Origin: Alphaproteobacteria bacterium
Lineage (GTDB): Bacteria; Pseudomonadota; Alphaproteobacteria; GCA-2731375
DNA length: 64,000 nucleotides
Direction: 5' to 3'
Assembly: GCA_021776235.1 (NCBI GenBank)
Contig: JAJFGG010000038.1
Coordinates: forward strand, 62,001 to 126,000
Shown: positions 26,199 through 35,321 of the stretch, in pieces
How positions within the stretch are numbered: position 1 is the stretch's first letter
Layout: each line of letters starts with the position of its first letter
The notes under the pieces: model-generated
What the model was told of the DNA's origin: nothing
Database searches by the model: none
Seen by the model: only the letters and a program-made list of their open reading frames with translations
Translations under genes and position numbers: made by a program

Positions 26199-26846
26199 CT
26201 AGGCCTTGAAGAGGTGGTCCGCGACGAAAGGGTTGGACTGCCGCTCGTGGCCAAAGGTGGACAGGGGTCCGTGACCGGAAACGAATGTGGTCTCGTCGCC
26301 CAGGGGCCAAAGCTGCTCCCGGATGGAGCGGATCAGGGTATCGTGATCGCCCCGGGGCAGGTCAGAGCGGCCCACTGAACCCTGGAACAACACATCACCC
26401 ACCAACGCCACCTTGGCCTTGGCATCATAGAAGATAATATGGCCCGGCGTGTGGCCGGGACAATGGCGCACCGTCATTGTTTCGTTGCCAAAACCAACCG
26501 TATCGCCGCTGTGCAGCCAACGCGTGGGGGTAAAGGGGCGGGCTTCGGTCAGGCCATATTTCGCCCCTTGTTCGGCCAGGGCGTCAATTAGGAACTGATC
26601 GTCCTCGTGGGGCCCTTCGATAGGTACGCCCAGGCGCTCAGCCAGTTCGGCCACGCCACCCGCGTGATCCATGTGGCCATGGGTGACCAGAATTCTCTCC
26701 ACGGTGACGCCCTGGTCTTCGATGGCCTTTTGAACCTGGTCCAAATCGCCGCCGGGATCGACCACGGCGCCGGCCATGGTCTCCTCGCACCAGATGACGG
26801 TGCAATTCTGTTGGAAGGGGGTAACCGGGATGACGACGGCTTTCAT
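26199..26846 (-). CDS. metallo-beta-lactamase-fold hydrolase, glyoxalase II-like
   Basis: A 215-residue MBL-fold hydrolase with two predicted metal ions. The signature THGHMDHAGG lies at about 54-63, another His in RHCPGHTPGHI and Asp in VALVGDVLF follow, and the last His is in FVSGHGP. The short form without the C-terminal GloB helical domain matches YcbL-like proteins, which hydrolyse thioesters such as S-lactoylglutathione. It lies 12 bases downstream of the SnoaL-like gene and is probably co-transcribed with it. The substrate is not certain. Confidence 0.87.
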   Translation of the reverse strand: MKAVVIPVTPFQQNCTVIWCEETMAGAVVDPGGDLDQVQKAIEDQGVTVERILVTHGHMDHAGGVAELAERLGVPIEGPHEDDQFLIDALAEQGAKYGLTEARPFTPTRWLHSGDTVGFGNETMTVRHCPGHTPGHIIFYDAKAKVALVGDVLFQGSVGRSDLPRGDHDTLIRSIREQLWPLGDETTFVSGHGPLSTFGHERQSNPFVADHLFKA

Positions 26847-26858
26847 GTCTTTGTGTCC

Positions 26859-27347
26859 TTACTGTGCCAGGCGGCGTTGCGCCTGGCGCAGAATATCGCG
26901 GTTACCCCGGTGCCAGCTCACAGCCAGGCTATAGCGGCGCATACGCCAACCCCCGGCGGTGCGTACCATGGCACAGGTATAGTAACCGCCGACCGTATAT
27001 TCCGGGTCGCTCTTGGCGCTATCCAGGCGGTGTACCGCCTGCAGATAGGCGATTAGCGTGGCCGCGTCACCATCGATCTTGTGGACGTGATTGGCGGTCA
27101 GGTGCTGGGTCGCGTCCAGTCCTTCGATGGTGCTTTTGATGGCGGCGACCCAGGTATCCCGGCCCTTGACCACCTCGCGCCCGGCGAAGGAGCGGAAGTC
27201 GGCCTCCAGGTCCTCGGTGAAACAGGTGGCCAGCAGATTCCAGTCGCGGGTGTCGATCGCGGTAGCGTAGGTGTGGATAACCTGGCTGATATCGGCCCGA
27301 TCGAGCAGCAGCTGTACATTGGCGGCGACTACGGCGGTGTCGGTCAT
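26859..27347 (-). CDS. SnoaL-like/NTF2-fold protein
   Basis: A 162-residue protein of the NTF2 superfamily (SnoaL_4 type). The segment LLDRADISQVIHTYATAIDTRDWNLLATCFTEDLEADF is the typical N-terminal helix with a conserved Tyr and Asp. A His in TQHLTANHVHKIDGDAATLIAYL and the GGYYTCAMVRTAGGWRMRRYSL strand pair complete the cone-shaped fold. Relatives are ring-opening hydroxylase or dehydratase/isomerase-like enzymes, but many are uncharacterised. It precedes the MBL hydrolase by 12 bases. The upstream 190 bases are AT-rich and serve as promoter region for this and the divergent lyase. Confidence 0.78.
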   Translation of the reverse strand: MTDTAVVAANVQLLLDRADISQVIHTYATAIDTRDWNLLATCFTEDLEADFRSFAGREVVKGRDTWVAAIKSTIEGLDATQHLTANHVHKIDGDAATLIAYLQAVHRLDSAKSDPEYTVGGYYTCAMVRTAGGWRMRRYSLAVSWHRGNRDILRQAQRRLAQ

Positions 27348-27544
27348 GGGATCCTCGGGGTCTGGTGGCCATATTTGCCTGGGTGGCTTTGCAGAATTAA
27401 AAATAATCTAACAATTTCGGGTAGTTAGTTCAAATGATTCGAATCCAATTTGTCCTTCGTGTGACGGCAACCTGATGCTGTTCAAGAATTTTTTATCTGC
27501 GCTGTCCGTGTTATACCAAGCTGCATTGATGGGACCCAGGTGTG

Positions 27545-29920
27545 ATGATTACGTGGAATAAGAGGCCAGTGCATTTGTGGGGCCGGCATTTGCTTTGGCT
27601 GACCATGCTGGCAGTATCGCCCCTTGGCGCGACGGCGAAAGATGCGATACCGGACGCTGCAGATCCCTATCTGCTGTTGCGCGGTGTCGATACCATCCGG
27701 CCCGCTCTGGATTGGCTGACCCCGTCCGAACCCACAGCCGTGCAGCCCTATCCTGGCAACGGGGCCGTTGTTAAGCAATCACCGCCGGTCATTCGCTGGC
27801 CACATGACGACAATATGTCGGTTTGGGAAATCACGCTTAAACTCAGCGACGGTGGGGAACTGGACCGCATCTCGTCAAAGAACTGGTTGTTTCTGGAAGC
27901 CGCCCTGCCGCCGGGACGGCAAGCATGGCGTGTGCGTGGTTGGCCAAAAGAGGGTGGCGCGACCGATTGGAGCGATTGGCGCCATTTCATGGTGCCGCAC
28001 AACGCCCATACCTTCGTGGTGCCCGAATTTGAAGGCTTGTTCGAAAGGGCGAGTCGAAAGGCCCGACCGCGGCTAATCCCCGATGGCGAAGCCGGGCGCC
28101 GTCTTTTGAGGGCGATCCAGACCGGGGAACGACGTGATGCGTTCGAGAAACTGCGCCGCGGTGTCGATCGCCGATATTTCGGACAGCCTTTGAAGGAAGA
28201 GCCGCCGACGCCAACATACCTGGTCGAAAATTTTTATGAAAAACGCCGTGTCGGCCAAGCCATCGCCCGAGTCGTTTATCATGAGGCGGCCGCGGCCCGT
28301 TTTGCCGCTTATGCATGGATTGGCAGCCGGGATCGGCGCTACCTGGACGAGGCCATGCGCCGTGCCGGCCATTTGGCGGACTGGGATCCACGCGGCAGTA
28401 CCGGGCGGCGCTCGCAGGACGGCATTTCCCGCGAAATCGCGTTGACCCTGGCAACTGTGCTTGATCTGACGTATGAGTTTTGGCAGGCCAAGGACCGGGC
28501 ACGCCTGTTGGTTTCGATCGCTATTCGGACGGGCGACTTATTCGATCATTATATCGACAGCGTTCGCAATCCGCTGGCCCGGATGCCATACAATTCCCAT
28601 GGCTTTCGCCATTCAGGTGCCATCGCGTCCATCGCAGCCTTGCTGGCGGGTGAGATCGCGGACGCGCGTGGCTGGTTCGTTCGCACCTTGCCCGTCTACC
28701 TGGCCATGAGTAATCCCTGGGGCGGCGACGACGGTGGCTTTGCCAACAGTCTCGACTATGCCGGCTGGAACGTGACAGCCCATTTGCGATTTGGTGATAT
28801 CCTGGAGCGGGCCACGGGATTGGCGCTGCGGCGCTCGGCCTGGCTGCAGGAGGTCGGCCAATATTTGCGCTATTTTGCGCCTGCAGGTACACCCGACTCC
28901 CTGTTCGGAGATGGCCACGAATACGATCGAAGCGCGAATTGGCGACACTTGGCGAATATTTATGCCCAACGCGTGACCCGGCCGGCCTATCAGTATTATG
29001 CCAGGGATTGGGGTGCGGCCCGCAACGACCCAGCGTGGGTGTTCGCACCCTTACCGGCGACCAATGGCGTGGCCTCGGACACGCTTATGCCGATATCGCC
29101 AAAAGCCGCTCACTTCCCGTCGATAGGCTGGACAGCGATGCACAGTGACCTGAGCAATCCGAAACGTACGTCGGTCTATTTTCTTTCTTCCCCCTATGGC
29201 TCCTTCAATCATTCGCATGCCGCCCAGAACAGCTTTGTGGTTCATTCACGCAGCCGCCGCCTTGCCATTTCCTCGGGCTATTATGATTTCTACGGTTCCG
29301 ACCATCACAATCAATGGAACCGGCAAAGCAGATCCAAGAACGCCATCACGCACGATGGTGGTTTGGGACAGCCGATTGGCACAATGTCGGCGCGCGGTGA
29401 AACCGTGGCGTTCTCGCACGATGAAGACATAGATTTCGTGGTCGGCGATGCGACCCGCGCCTATGGCAAGGGCACGCGCAAGGTGCTTCGCACCATGGCC
29501 TATCTACGGCCCAATGTTATCCTGGTTTATGACCTGTTGGAGGCCGACCAACCCCGGCGCTGGGAGTGGAACATTCATGCCAAGAACGAAATGTTGCACT
29601 ATCGCCCAAACGCAATCGGCATCAGCAACTGGCCGGCCTCTTTATGCATTGAAATGATTGCCGGCGCGGCCACAAATTTCTCCCAAAGCAACCGTTTCAG
29701 CGCCGAGCCGGATTCAAAGATCGCCGATTATGCAGCCCAATGGCACGGCGTATTCGCCACCACGACAGCAGCGGAGAAAACACAGTTCCTGACCCTGATG
29801 ACGGTGGATTGCGCGCCGACGGACGTCGCGCAGGTAACGGCACGGGACGGCGGCGGCTACAACCTCACCCTGGATGGACAGAATTTTTCGATCGATGAAT
29901 TGGGAATCCGGCGGCGATAG
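27545..29920 (+). CDS. heparinase II/III-like polysaccharide lyase (PL21-type), secreted
   Basis: A 791-residue protein: a signal peptide (LLWLTMLAVSPLGATA), an N-terminal DUF4962-like sandwich (about 60-150) with SPPVIRWPHDDNMSVWEI, an alpha/alpha toroid (about 190-480), and a C-terminal beta-sheet domain. Candidate catalytic residues match the heparinase II plan: His in NSHGFRHSG (about 352), Tyr in SLDYAGWN (about 404) and His in SFNHSHAAQNSFVVH (about 555). Such lyases cleave uronic-acid polysaccharides by beta-elimination. No sulfatase, transporter or regulator for a glycan lies nearby. I chose the ATG at 27545 with GTG three bases before. Substrate not determined. Confidence 0.85.
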   Translation: MITWNKRPVHLWGRHLLWLTMLAVSPLGATAKDAIPDAADPYLLLRGVDTIRPALDWLTPSEPTAVQPYPGNGAVVKQSPPVIRWPHDDNMSVWEITLKLSDGGELDRISSKNWLFLEAALPPGRQAWRVRGWPKEGGATDWSDWRHFMVPHNAHTFVVPEFEGLFERASRKARPRLIPDGEAGRRLLRAIQTGERRDAFEKLRRGVDRRYFGQPLKEEPPTPTYLVENFYEKRRVGQAIARVVYHEAAAARFAAYAWIGSRDRRYLDEAMRRAGHLADWDPRGSTGRRSQDGISREIALTLATVLDLTYEFWQAKDRARLLVSIAIRTGDLFDHYIDSVRNPLARMPYNSHGFRHSGAIASIAALLAGEIADARGWFVRTLPVYLAMSNPWGGDDGGFANSLDYAGWNVTAHLRFGDILERATGLALRRSAWLQEVGQYLRYFAPAGTPDSLFGDGHEYDRSANWRHLANIYAQRVTRPAYQYYARDWGAARNDPAWVFAPLPATNGVASDTLMPISPKAAHFPSIGWTAMHSDLSNPKRTSVYFLSSPYGSFNHSHAAQNSFVVHSRSRRLAISSGYYDFYGSDHHNQWNRQSRSKNAITHDGGLGQPIGTMSARGETVAFSHDEDIDFVVGDATRAYGKGTRKVLRTMAYLRPNVILVYDLLEADQPRRWEWNIHAKNEMLHYRPNAIGISNWPASLCIEMIAGAATNFSQSNRFSAEPDSKIADYAAQWHGVFATTTAAEKTQFLTLMTVDCAPTDVAQVTARDGGGYNLTLDGQNFSIDELGIRRR

Positions 29921-29999
29921 GCAACGGCCAATCATGGCGGGCGAGATAAATGGAGACCTGGTCCGGGGTTTCGCCACCATCAACGGTGCAAGGTGGCTT

Positions 30000-30051
30000 T
30001 AGATCAAACAGCCCAAAAATGGAATCATTTTTGCGCTGATAATTTGATCTA
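30000..30051. repeat. intergenic inverted repeat 1 (about 52 bases)
   Basis: TAGATCAAA (30000-30008) pairs with TTTGATCTA (30043-30051). Inside it CAAAAATG and CATTTTTG flank a 4-base GAAT loop, with CAGC/GCTG between. This gives a long imperfect hairpin in the gap between convergent genes, and it may terminate transcription from both sides. AT-rich compared with its surroundings. Confidence 0.65.
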
Positions 30052-30061
30052 TTTCAAAGAG

Positions 30062-30105
30062 TTAGAGCAACTTGTCTGCGTTCAAATGAACGCAGGTTGC
30101 TCTAA
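30062..30105. repeat. intergenic inverted repeat 2 (44 bases)
   Basis: TTAGAGCAA at the left end matches TTGCTCTAA at the right end, and the centre GCGTTCA-AA-TGAACGC forms a perfect 7-bp stem with a two-base loop. A four-base bulge separates the two stems. It lies 10 bases from repeat 1, also between the lyase and the M23 peptidase genes. No T-run follows either strand. Confidence 0.65.
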
Positions 30106-30144
30106 GCAAAATAGAAACGCTCGCGGACGCGAGGGCGGCAAGGC

Positions 30145-30957
30145 CTAATTTTTGGGCATGGGCCCAAGCAGAAGGGCCGGGTCAAGGCGTTGTTTGAACC
30201 AGTTCAGGCGCCAATCCAGGTGTGGACCCGTAGCCCGGCCGGTGGCGCCCAGGGTGCCGATTTGTTCGCCTTGGCGGACGAATTGACCGGGCCTCACGGT
30301 AACGGACCGCAAATGTGAATAAACCGAAGTCAGGCCATGGCCGTGATCCAGCATGACCGTACCGCCCGTGTAGTATAAATCGCGCTCGGCCAGGGCGACC
30401 ATTCCGTCGGTGGAGGCATGCACGGGGCTGCCCGGTTTGGCGGCAATGTCCAGGCCAAAATGCGGCCGCCGGGGCTTGCCGTTCAGAATTCTCTGGCTGC
30501 CATAGACACCGCTGATCCTGCCCCGCAAGGGCCAAAGGAAACCGCTTTCATGCCAAAGGGCGGGACTGTCCTGACGGCGGACGGCCGCAATGGCGCCATT
30601 TTCACGGCGAATGCGTGTCAGTACTTCCGGCGGCGGCGTGACCATCTTTTTGGGCAGGCCGTCGATCCGCTGCAATTTGTATTTCCGGGCCTTGATGGTC
30701 AGTTTTTCACTATGGCTTGTGCCGTCGGGCCCGTGCCAGTGCAATAGGGCAGTGCCGGGAAAATCCCGGCCAAAGCCAATGATGAACGAGCCTTTTTCGC
30801 TCACCCGCACGGCGCGGCCGTCGAACTCCACTTTTGTGCCGGGTTTGGTCTGTCCATATACCAGGCCGCCTTGAACAAAGTTTCCCTTTAGGGCCGGTGC
30901 CTCGGCCAAGGCCGCCCCAGGCCAGATAAGAAGACAAAACACCAGCCACATGGGCAT
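30145..30957 (-). CDS. M23 family peptidase, LytM-like
   Basis: A 270-residue periplasmic endopeptidase. A signal peptide (MPMWLVFCLLIWPGAALA) is followed by a beta-rich N-terminal domain and a C-terminal LytM domain from about 150. Zinc ligands are visible as His and Asp of HFGLDIAA and His of GPHLDWRL, with HGHGLTSVYSHL supplying the other His residues. These enzymes cut peptide bridges in peptidoglycan. ATG at 30957 overlaps the xseA stop as TGATG, so it is translated from the xseA message. Its stop is followed by the inverted repeats. Confidence 0.9.
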   Translation of the reverse strand: MPMWLVFCLLIWPGAALAEAPALKGNFVQGGLVYGQTKPGTKVEFDGRAVRVSEKGSFIIGFGRDFPGTALLHWHGPDGTSHSEKLTIKARKYKLQRIDGLPKKMVTPPPEVLTRIRRENGAIAAVRRQDSPALWHESGFLWPLRGRISGVYGSQRILNGKPRRPHFGLDIAAKPGSPVHASTDGMVALAERDLYYTGGTVMLDHGHGLTSVYSHLRSVTVRPGQFVRQGEQIGTLGATGRATGPHLDWRLNWFKQRLDPALLLGPMPKN

Positions 30958-32435
30958 CAGAAAAGCGAACCCTGGCTGCCTGGATCTTTCGGCTTGCCCG
31001 TGGGTGCGGCACGAGGTCCGGCGCCGGATTTTGCCTCGCGCGGTGTCCGGGCTGGTTTGGCCCGGCGCCTGGACGGGCCGTCATCAACGGTAACCGCCAC
31101 TTCACCGTCATGAAAACGAACGGCCAGGGCGCTGCCTGGCCCCGCCTCGGCCGCGGCCATGACCAGTCCGCCATCCTGGCGGCGCACCATGGCATAGCCC
31201 CGCTCCAACACCCGTTCGAAACTGAGGCTATTCAGCAATTGGACCAGACCGACCAGGCGCAGGTTGTGTTCCTTTACCCGGCTCTGGATGGACCGTTGCT
31301 GGCGCCCCTGCAAATTCTGCAGATTTTTGCCACCCGTCTCGATCGGCGCCAGCACCAGGCGTGGGTGCAGACGCGCGGCGATTGCGGTAAGGCTATTGCG
31401 TTTCTCTCCGCCGAAAATCAATAACGCGCGATGTAACCGCTCGGCGCCCTCGTCCAGGCGTTGCCGGGCCAAGGCCAGCAACTCGCGGGGCCCGCGCAGG
31501 CCGCGGGCCAGGCCATCCAGGTCGCGCTGCCGCTCGGCCAGCAGCCGGTGCAGGGCCAAACCCAGGCGCCGCGCCAGATCCTGGTTGCTGGCCAGCAATT
31601 CCCCCCGCACAGGCACGGCGATTTCCGCAGCCGCGGTCGGCGTCGGCGCCCGCCGGTCGGACACGAAGTCGATCAGAGTGGTATCGGTTTCATGACCAAC
31701 GGCCGAGATCAGGGGAATGTCACTCTCGGCAGCGGCGCGGGCCACCACTTCTTCATTGAAAGCCCACAGATCCTCAATGGACCCGCCGCCACGAGCAACA
31801 ATCAGCAAATCCGGGCGCGGCACCGCAGAGGCCGCATCGAGGGCGTTGAAACCTCTAATCGCCGCCGCTATCTGTTCTGCCGCGCCTTTGCCCTGGACCA
31901 GAACCGGCCATAGCAGCACCCGGCTGGGAAAGCGGTCGCGCAGGCGGTGAAGAATATCGCGAATCACTGCCCCCGTAGGCGAGGTCACCACCCCGATTAC
32001 CTGGGGCAAATAGGGCAAAGCCTGTTTGCGTTCCTGGGCAAACAGGCCTTCCGCCGACAATTTCTGGCGCCGCTCGTCCAAAAGCGCCATCAGGGCGCCA
32101 ATCCCCGCCGGCTCCATGGCCTCGACCACAAGCTGGTAGCGCGAGCGGGGGGCATAGGTGGACAGCTTGCCGGTGCAGATCACCTCCAGACCGTCCTCTG
32201 GCCGAAAGCGCAGTTTTCCCGCAGTTCCACGCCAACAGACGCTATCGATTACGGCCCGGTCATCTTTCAGGGAGAAATACAAATGGCCTGATCTTGCCGC
32301 CATAAAGCCGGATACTTCGCCCCTGACGCGAACATAGCCGAAATTGTCCTCTACTGTCCGCTTTACGGCAGCGGCGATTTCAGAGACCGAATATTCCGGT
32401 AGATTGGGCGCGCCGTCGGTTTCATTTTCGCGCAT
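30957..32435 (-). CDS. xseA: exodeoxyribonuclease VII large subunit
   Basis: A 492-residue XseA. The OB-fold start PEYSVSEIAAAVKRTVEDNFGYVRVRGEVSGF is the conserved N-terminus. The catalytic core carries VGVVTSPTGAVIRDIL, LLIVARGGGSIEDLWAFN and SAVGHETDTTLIDFVSDRRAPTPTAAAEI, all signature segments. A coiled-coil region (about 300-420) and a basic tail end the chain. ExoVII degrades single-stranded DNA to oligonucleotides with XseB. ATG at 32435 avoids the overlap with purD of the longer frame to 32687. It is divergent from purD across 88 bases. Confidence 0.95.
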   Translation of the reverse strand: MRENETDGAPNLPEYSVSEIAAAVKRTVEDNFGYVRVRGEVSGFMAARSGHLYFSLKDDRAVIDSVCWRGTAGKLRFRPEDGLEVICTGKLSTYAPRSRYQLVVEAMEPAGIGALMALLDERRQKLSAEGLFAQERKQALPYLPQVIGVVTSPTGAVIRDILHRLRDRFPSRVLLWPVLVQGKGAAEQIAAAIRGFNALDAASAVPRPDLLIVARGGGSIEDLWAFNEEVVARAAAESDIPLISAVGHETDTTLIDFVSDRRAPTPTAAAEIAVPVRGELLASNQDLARRLGLALHRLLAERQRDLDGLARGLRGPRELLALARQRLDEGAERLHRALLIFGGEKRNSLTAIAARLHPRLVLAPIETGGKNLQNLQGRQQRSIQSRVKEHNLRLVGLVQLLNSLSFERVLERGYAMVRRQDGGLVMAAAEAGPGSALAVRFHDGEVAVTVDDGPSRRRAKPARTPREAKSGAGPRAAPTGKPKDPGSQGSLF

Positions 32436-32523
32436 CACTGACAAACCTCGATCATCTGCTGTCGCTCTTGCCGGGCTATGATACAAGGGACCGGTATCGA
32501 GTAAACCGAAGAGGTTCCATTCC

Positions 32524-33846
32524 ATGCATGTTCTGGTCATCGGCGGGGGCGGCCGCGAGCACGCGCTTTGTTGGGGGGTGGCCCGGTCGCCATTGGCAAG
32601 CCGGTTGAGTTGCGCGCCCGGCAACGGCGGGATCGCGCAGTTGGCCGAATGCGTCGATCTTGCCGTGGACGATATTGACGGCATCATCGCCTACTGCCGG
32701 ACTGAGGCCGTGGACTTCGTCGTCGTCGGCCCGGAAGGCCCCCTGGTGGCGGGCCTGGTCGACAGATTGGAGGCCGCGGCCATCCTGGCCTTTGGTCCCT
32801 CGGCCCGGGCCGCGATCCTTGAAGGCTCGAAAGTCTTCACGAAAAACCTATGCAAGCGCCACAACATTCCCACCGCTGCCTTCGAACGTTTTTCCGAGCT
32901 TGCCAAGGCGCGTGAATATATCCAGGACCGGGGCGCCCCCATTGTGGTCAAGGCGGATGGCCTGGCAGCGGGAAAGGGTGCGATTGTCTGCGACACCACC
33001 GAGGAGGCCCTGGCGGCGGCGGCGGATATTCTTGGCGGCCAGTTTGGCGCGGCGGGAAAGGAAATCGTTGTTGAACAATTCATGGTCGGCGAGGAGGCCA
33101 GTTTTTTCGCCCTGTGCGACGGCCGCAATGCCTTGCCGTTGGCCACGGCACAGGACCACAAACCCGTTGGCGATGGCGATGTAGGCCCGAATACCGGCGG
33201 CATGGGTGCCTATTCCCCGGCGCCGGTGATGACCGACGAGATGTGCCAGAAAACCATGGAGCGTATCATCCTGCCGACCATGCGGGCCATGGAACAGGAC
33301 GGCCGTCCCTTCAAAGGCGTGCTGTACGCCGGCCTGATGATCACGGAGCGCGGGCCGCAATTGATCGAGTACAATGTTCGCTTTGGCGATCCGGAATGCC
33401 AGGTCTTGCTGGCGCGCTGGCAAAGTGACCCCTTGGCCGCCCTGTTGGCCGCCGCCAAGGGTCAACTGGCCGGCTATGAGGTGGATTGGTCGGAGCGGGC
33501 CGCCATAACGGTGGTCATGGCGGCCCGGGGTTACCCCGGCGACTATGCCAAGGGCACCGAGATCAAGGGGATCGCGGCGGCCGAGGCCATTGCCGGCGTC
33601 TCGGTCCTGCATGCGGGCACCAGGCGGGAGGATGACCGCATGCTTGCCGTTGGCGGTCGGGTGTTGGGCGTGACGGCCCAGGGCGCCGATATCAAATCGG
33701 CCCAGGCGCGTGCCTATAAGGGGGTAAATGCCATCGATTGGCCGGAAGGATTCTGCCGCCATGACATCGGCTGGCGCGCCATTCGACGGGAAGATTTGCG
33801 GGAAGATGAGCGGCAAGGCGCGCGCCAGGAAGGAGACCGAGCATGA
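32524..33846 (+). CDS. purD: phosphoribosylamine-glycine ligase
   Basis: A 440-residue ATP-grasp enzyme that joins glycine to 5-phosphoribosylamine in purine synthesis. MHVLVIGGGGREHALCW starts it. PEGPLVAGLVD, then GAPIVVKADGLAAGKGAIVC (ATP-binding) and the GPNTGGMGAYSPAPV signature are all present. The C-terminal MLAVGGRVLGVTA domain is intact, and the tail is charged. AAGAGG sits ahead of the ATG. The stop overlaps the next gene as ATGA. Its neighbour xseA is divergent. Confidence 0.96.
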   Translation: MHVLVIGGGGREHALCWGVARSPLASRLSCAPGNGGIAQLAECVDLAVDDIDGIIAYCRTEAVDFVVVGPEGPLVAGLVDRLEAAAILAFGPSARAAILEGSKVFTKNLCKRHNIPTAAFERFSELAKAREYIQDRGAPIVVKADGLAAGKGAIVCDTTEEALAAAADILGGQFGAAGKEIVVEQFMVGEEASFFALCDGRNALPLATAQDHKPVGDGDVGPNTGGMGAYSPAPVMTDEMCQKTMERIILPTMRAMEQDGRPFKGVLYAGLMITERGPQLIEYNVRFGDPECQVLLARWQSDPLAALLAAAKGQLAGYEVDWSERAAITVVMAARGYPGDYAKGTEIKGIAAAEAIAGVSVLHAGTRREDDRMLAVGGRVLGVTAQGADIKSAQARAYKGVNAIDWPEGFCRHDIGWRAIRREDLREDERQGARQEGDRA

Positions 33847-35273
33847 CGGATCGCCGCGAAAATACCCGGGTCAATTGGCTGGCCACCCTGGCCAAATTCA
33901 AAGACGACCCTGACCGGGCCGCTGACAGCGCGATGTGGTCGCCGCGCCTGGACGGCGCATCGCGGGACGAGTTGATCGCCATCCAGAACGAAAAACTCGC
34001 GGTTGTGACCCCGTTTTTGTACGAGAACAGCGATTTTTACCGCAAACGATTCGACCGTTTGGGCCTGGCCCCAACAGATATTGCCGGCGTCGAGGATCTG
34101 GTTAAATGGCCGGTGGTCGATAAATCGGAAATGACCGTGGATGTAGAGGTTAACCCGCCCTTTGGCAATTACACCACCATGTCCGATGACATCTGGCGCA
34201 GCCGGGGATGGATGCTGTTTTCCACTTCCGGCACCACGGGGACGCCCCGGGTTTTTCGTTATTCCCAGATTGATCGGGAATATTGGGCCTGGTCCAACGC
34301 CCGGGCCATGCATGCCATGGGCTTTGTGCCGTCGGATACGGTGTTCATGATGACCGGCTATGGCACCCACGTCTGGGCCTGGGGGGTGCAGATGGGCTTG
34401 GCCAAGATGGGAATTGGCTTGATCCCGGGTGGTGGCATGGATGGCGAGATGCGGGCCGGCATCGTGGAGCGATTCAAGCCAACCGTGCTTTGCTGCACGC
34501 CTTCTTATGCGCTTTATCTGGGCCGAACCCTGCAGGAAAGGGGTCTCGATCCCGCCGCAAGCACGGTCACGAAGCTGTTTTGCGCCGGCGAGCCGGCCAT
34601 GGCCATCGGCCCGACCCGGGAAAAGCTGCAGGACTTATGGGGCGCCCGCATCGTTGAATTCTATGGTTGTACCGAGGCCGCACCCCAAGCCGGCGGCTAT
34701 ACCTGCGCGGCCACCGGCCGGGACGACAACGGCTATTTCCTCCATTTGATGGAAGATATCCAGGTTTGGGAAACCGTCGATCCCGAATCCCTGCAGCCGT
34801 CGGTGCCGGGCCAACGGGGCCTTTCCGTCTGTACCAACCTGGTATCTGAAAGCTCTCCGCAGCTGCGTTTCCTGGTCGGCGACTTCACGACCCTGAACCA
34901 GGACGGATGTGCCTGCGGCCGCAATCATGTGCGCGCCATGGGCTGTTTTTCCGGCCGGGCCGACGATTTGATCAACCTGCGCGGCATCAAGTTCTTTCCC
35001 ACTCAGATCGAGAAGGCCGTCCGCGCCATTCCCGGCCTGGGCGATGAATTCCAGATTGTCCTGTCCAGCCGGGATGTCGATGGCATGGACGTTATGAAGG
35101 TGGTGGCCGAGCACCCTGATCACGGCCCGGCATCGGCGTTGACCGAACAGATTGCCGCCGCCATCCGCAGCGAAATCGAGCTGCGCGTGGATGTTGAGGT
35201 GGTCGCCCCGAATAGTTTGCCAAAAACCGAATTCAAGGCGAATCGGGTGACCGACCAGCGGGCGAAAACTTAG
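33843..35273 (+). CDS. phenylacetate-CoA ligase-like AMP-binding enzyme
   Basis: A 476-residue ANL ligase of the PaaK type. The P-loop is FSTSGTTGTPRVFRY (about 122-136), followed by IVEFYGCTEAAPQ, LVGDFTTLNQDGCACGRNHVRAMG with the PaaK-type Cys pair, then the GRADDLINLRGIKFFPTQIEKAV hinge. The Lys near the end is in LPKTEFKANRV. It likely activates an aryl or short acyl acid, although a true phenylacetate pathway is not nearby. Its ATG overlaps the purD stop as ATGA, an unusual partner that suggests loose co-transcription. Confidence 0.85.
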   Translation: MTDRRENTRVNWLATLAKFKDDPDRAADSAMWSPRLDGASRDELIAIQNEKLAVVTPFLYENSDFYRKRFDRLGLAPTDIAGVEDLVKWPVVDKSEMTVDVEVNPPFGNYTTMSDDIWRSRGWMLFSTSGTTGTPRVFRYSQIDREYWAWSNARAMHAMGFVPSDTVFMMTGYGTHVWAWGVQMGLAKMGIGLIPGGGMDGEMRAGIVERFKPTVLCCTPSYALYLGRTLQERGLDPAASTVTKLFCAGEPAMAIGPTREKLQDLWGARIVEFYGCTEAAPQAGGYTCAATGRDDNGYFLHLMEDIQVWETVDPESLQPSVPGQRGLSVCTNLVSESSPQLRFLVGDFTTLNQDGCACGRNHVRAMGCFSGRADDLINLRGIKFFPTQIEKAVRAIPGLGDEFQIVLSSRDVDGMDVMKVVAEHPDHGPASALTEQIAAAIRSEIELRVDVEVVAPNSLPKTEFKANRVTDQRAKT

Positions 35274-35321
35274 AGCACTCGCCTGGTTGCGATCTTCATC
35301 GACCGCCCGCAACGATCGGCG

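Noticed and set aside
30044-30057. TTGAT-CTAT-TTCAA as an Fnr box
   Set aside because: One base off the consensus, but it lies in the arms of repeat 1 between convergent gene ends, not before a gene start.
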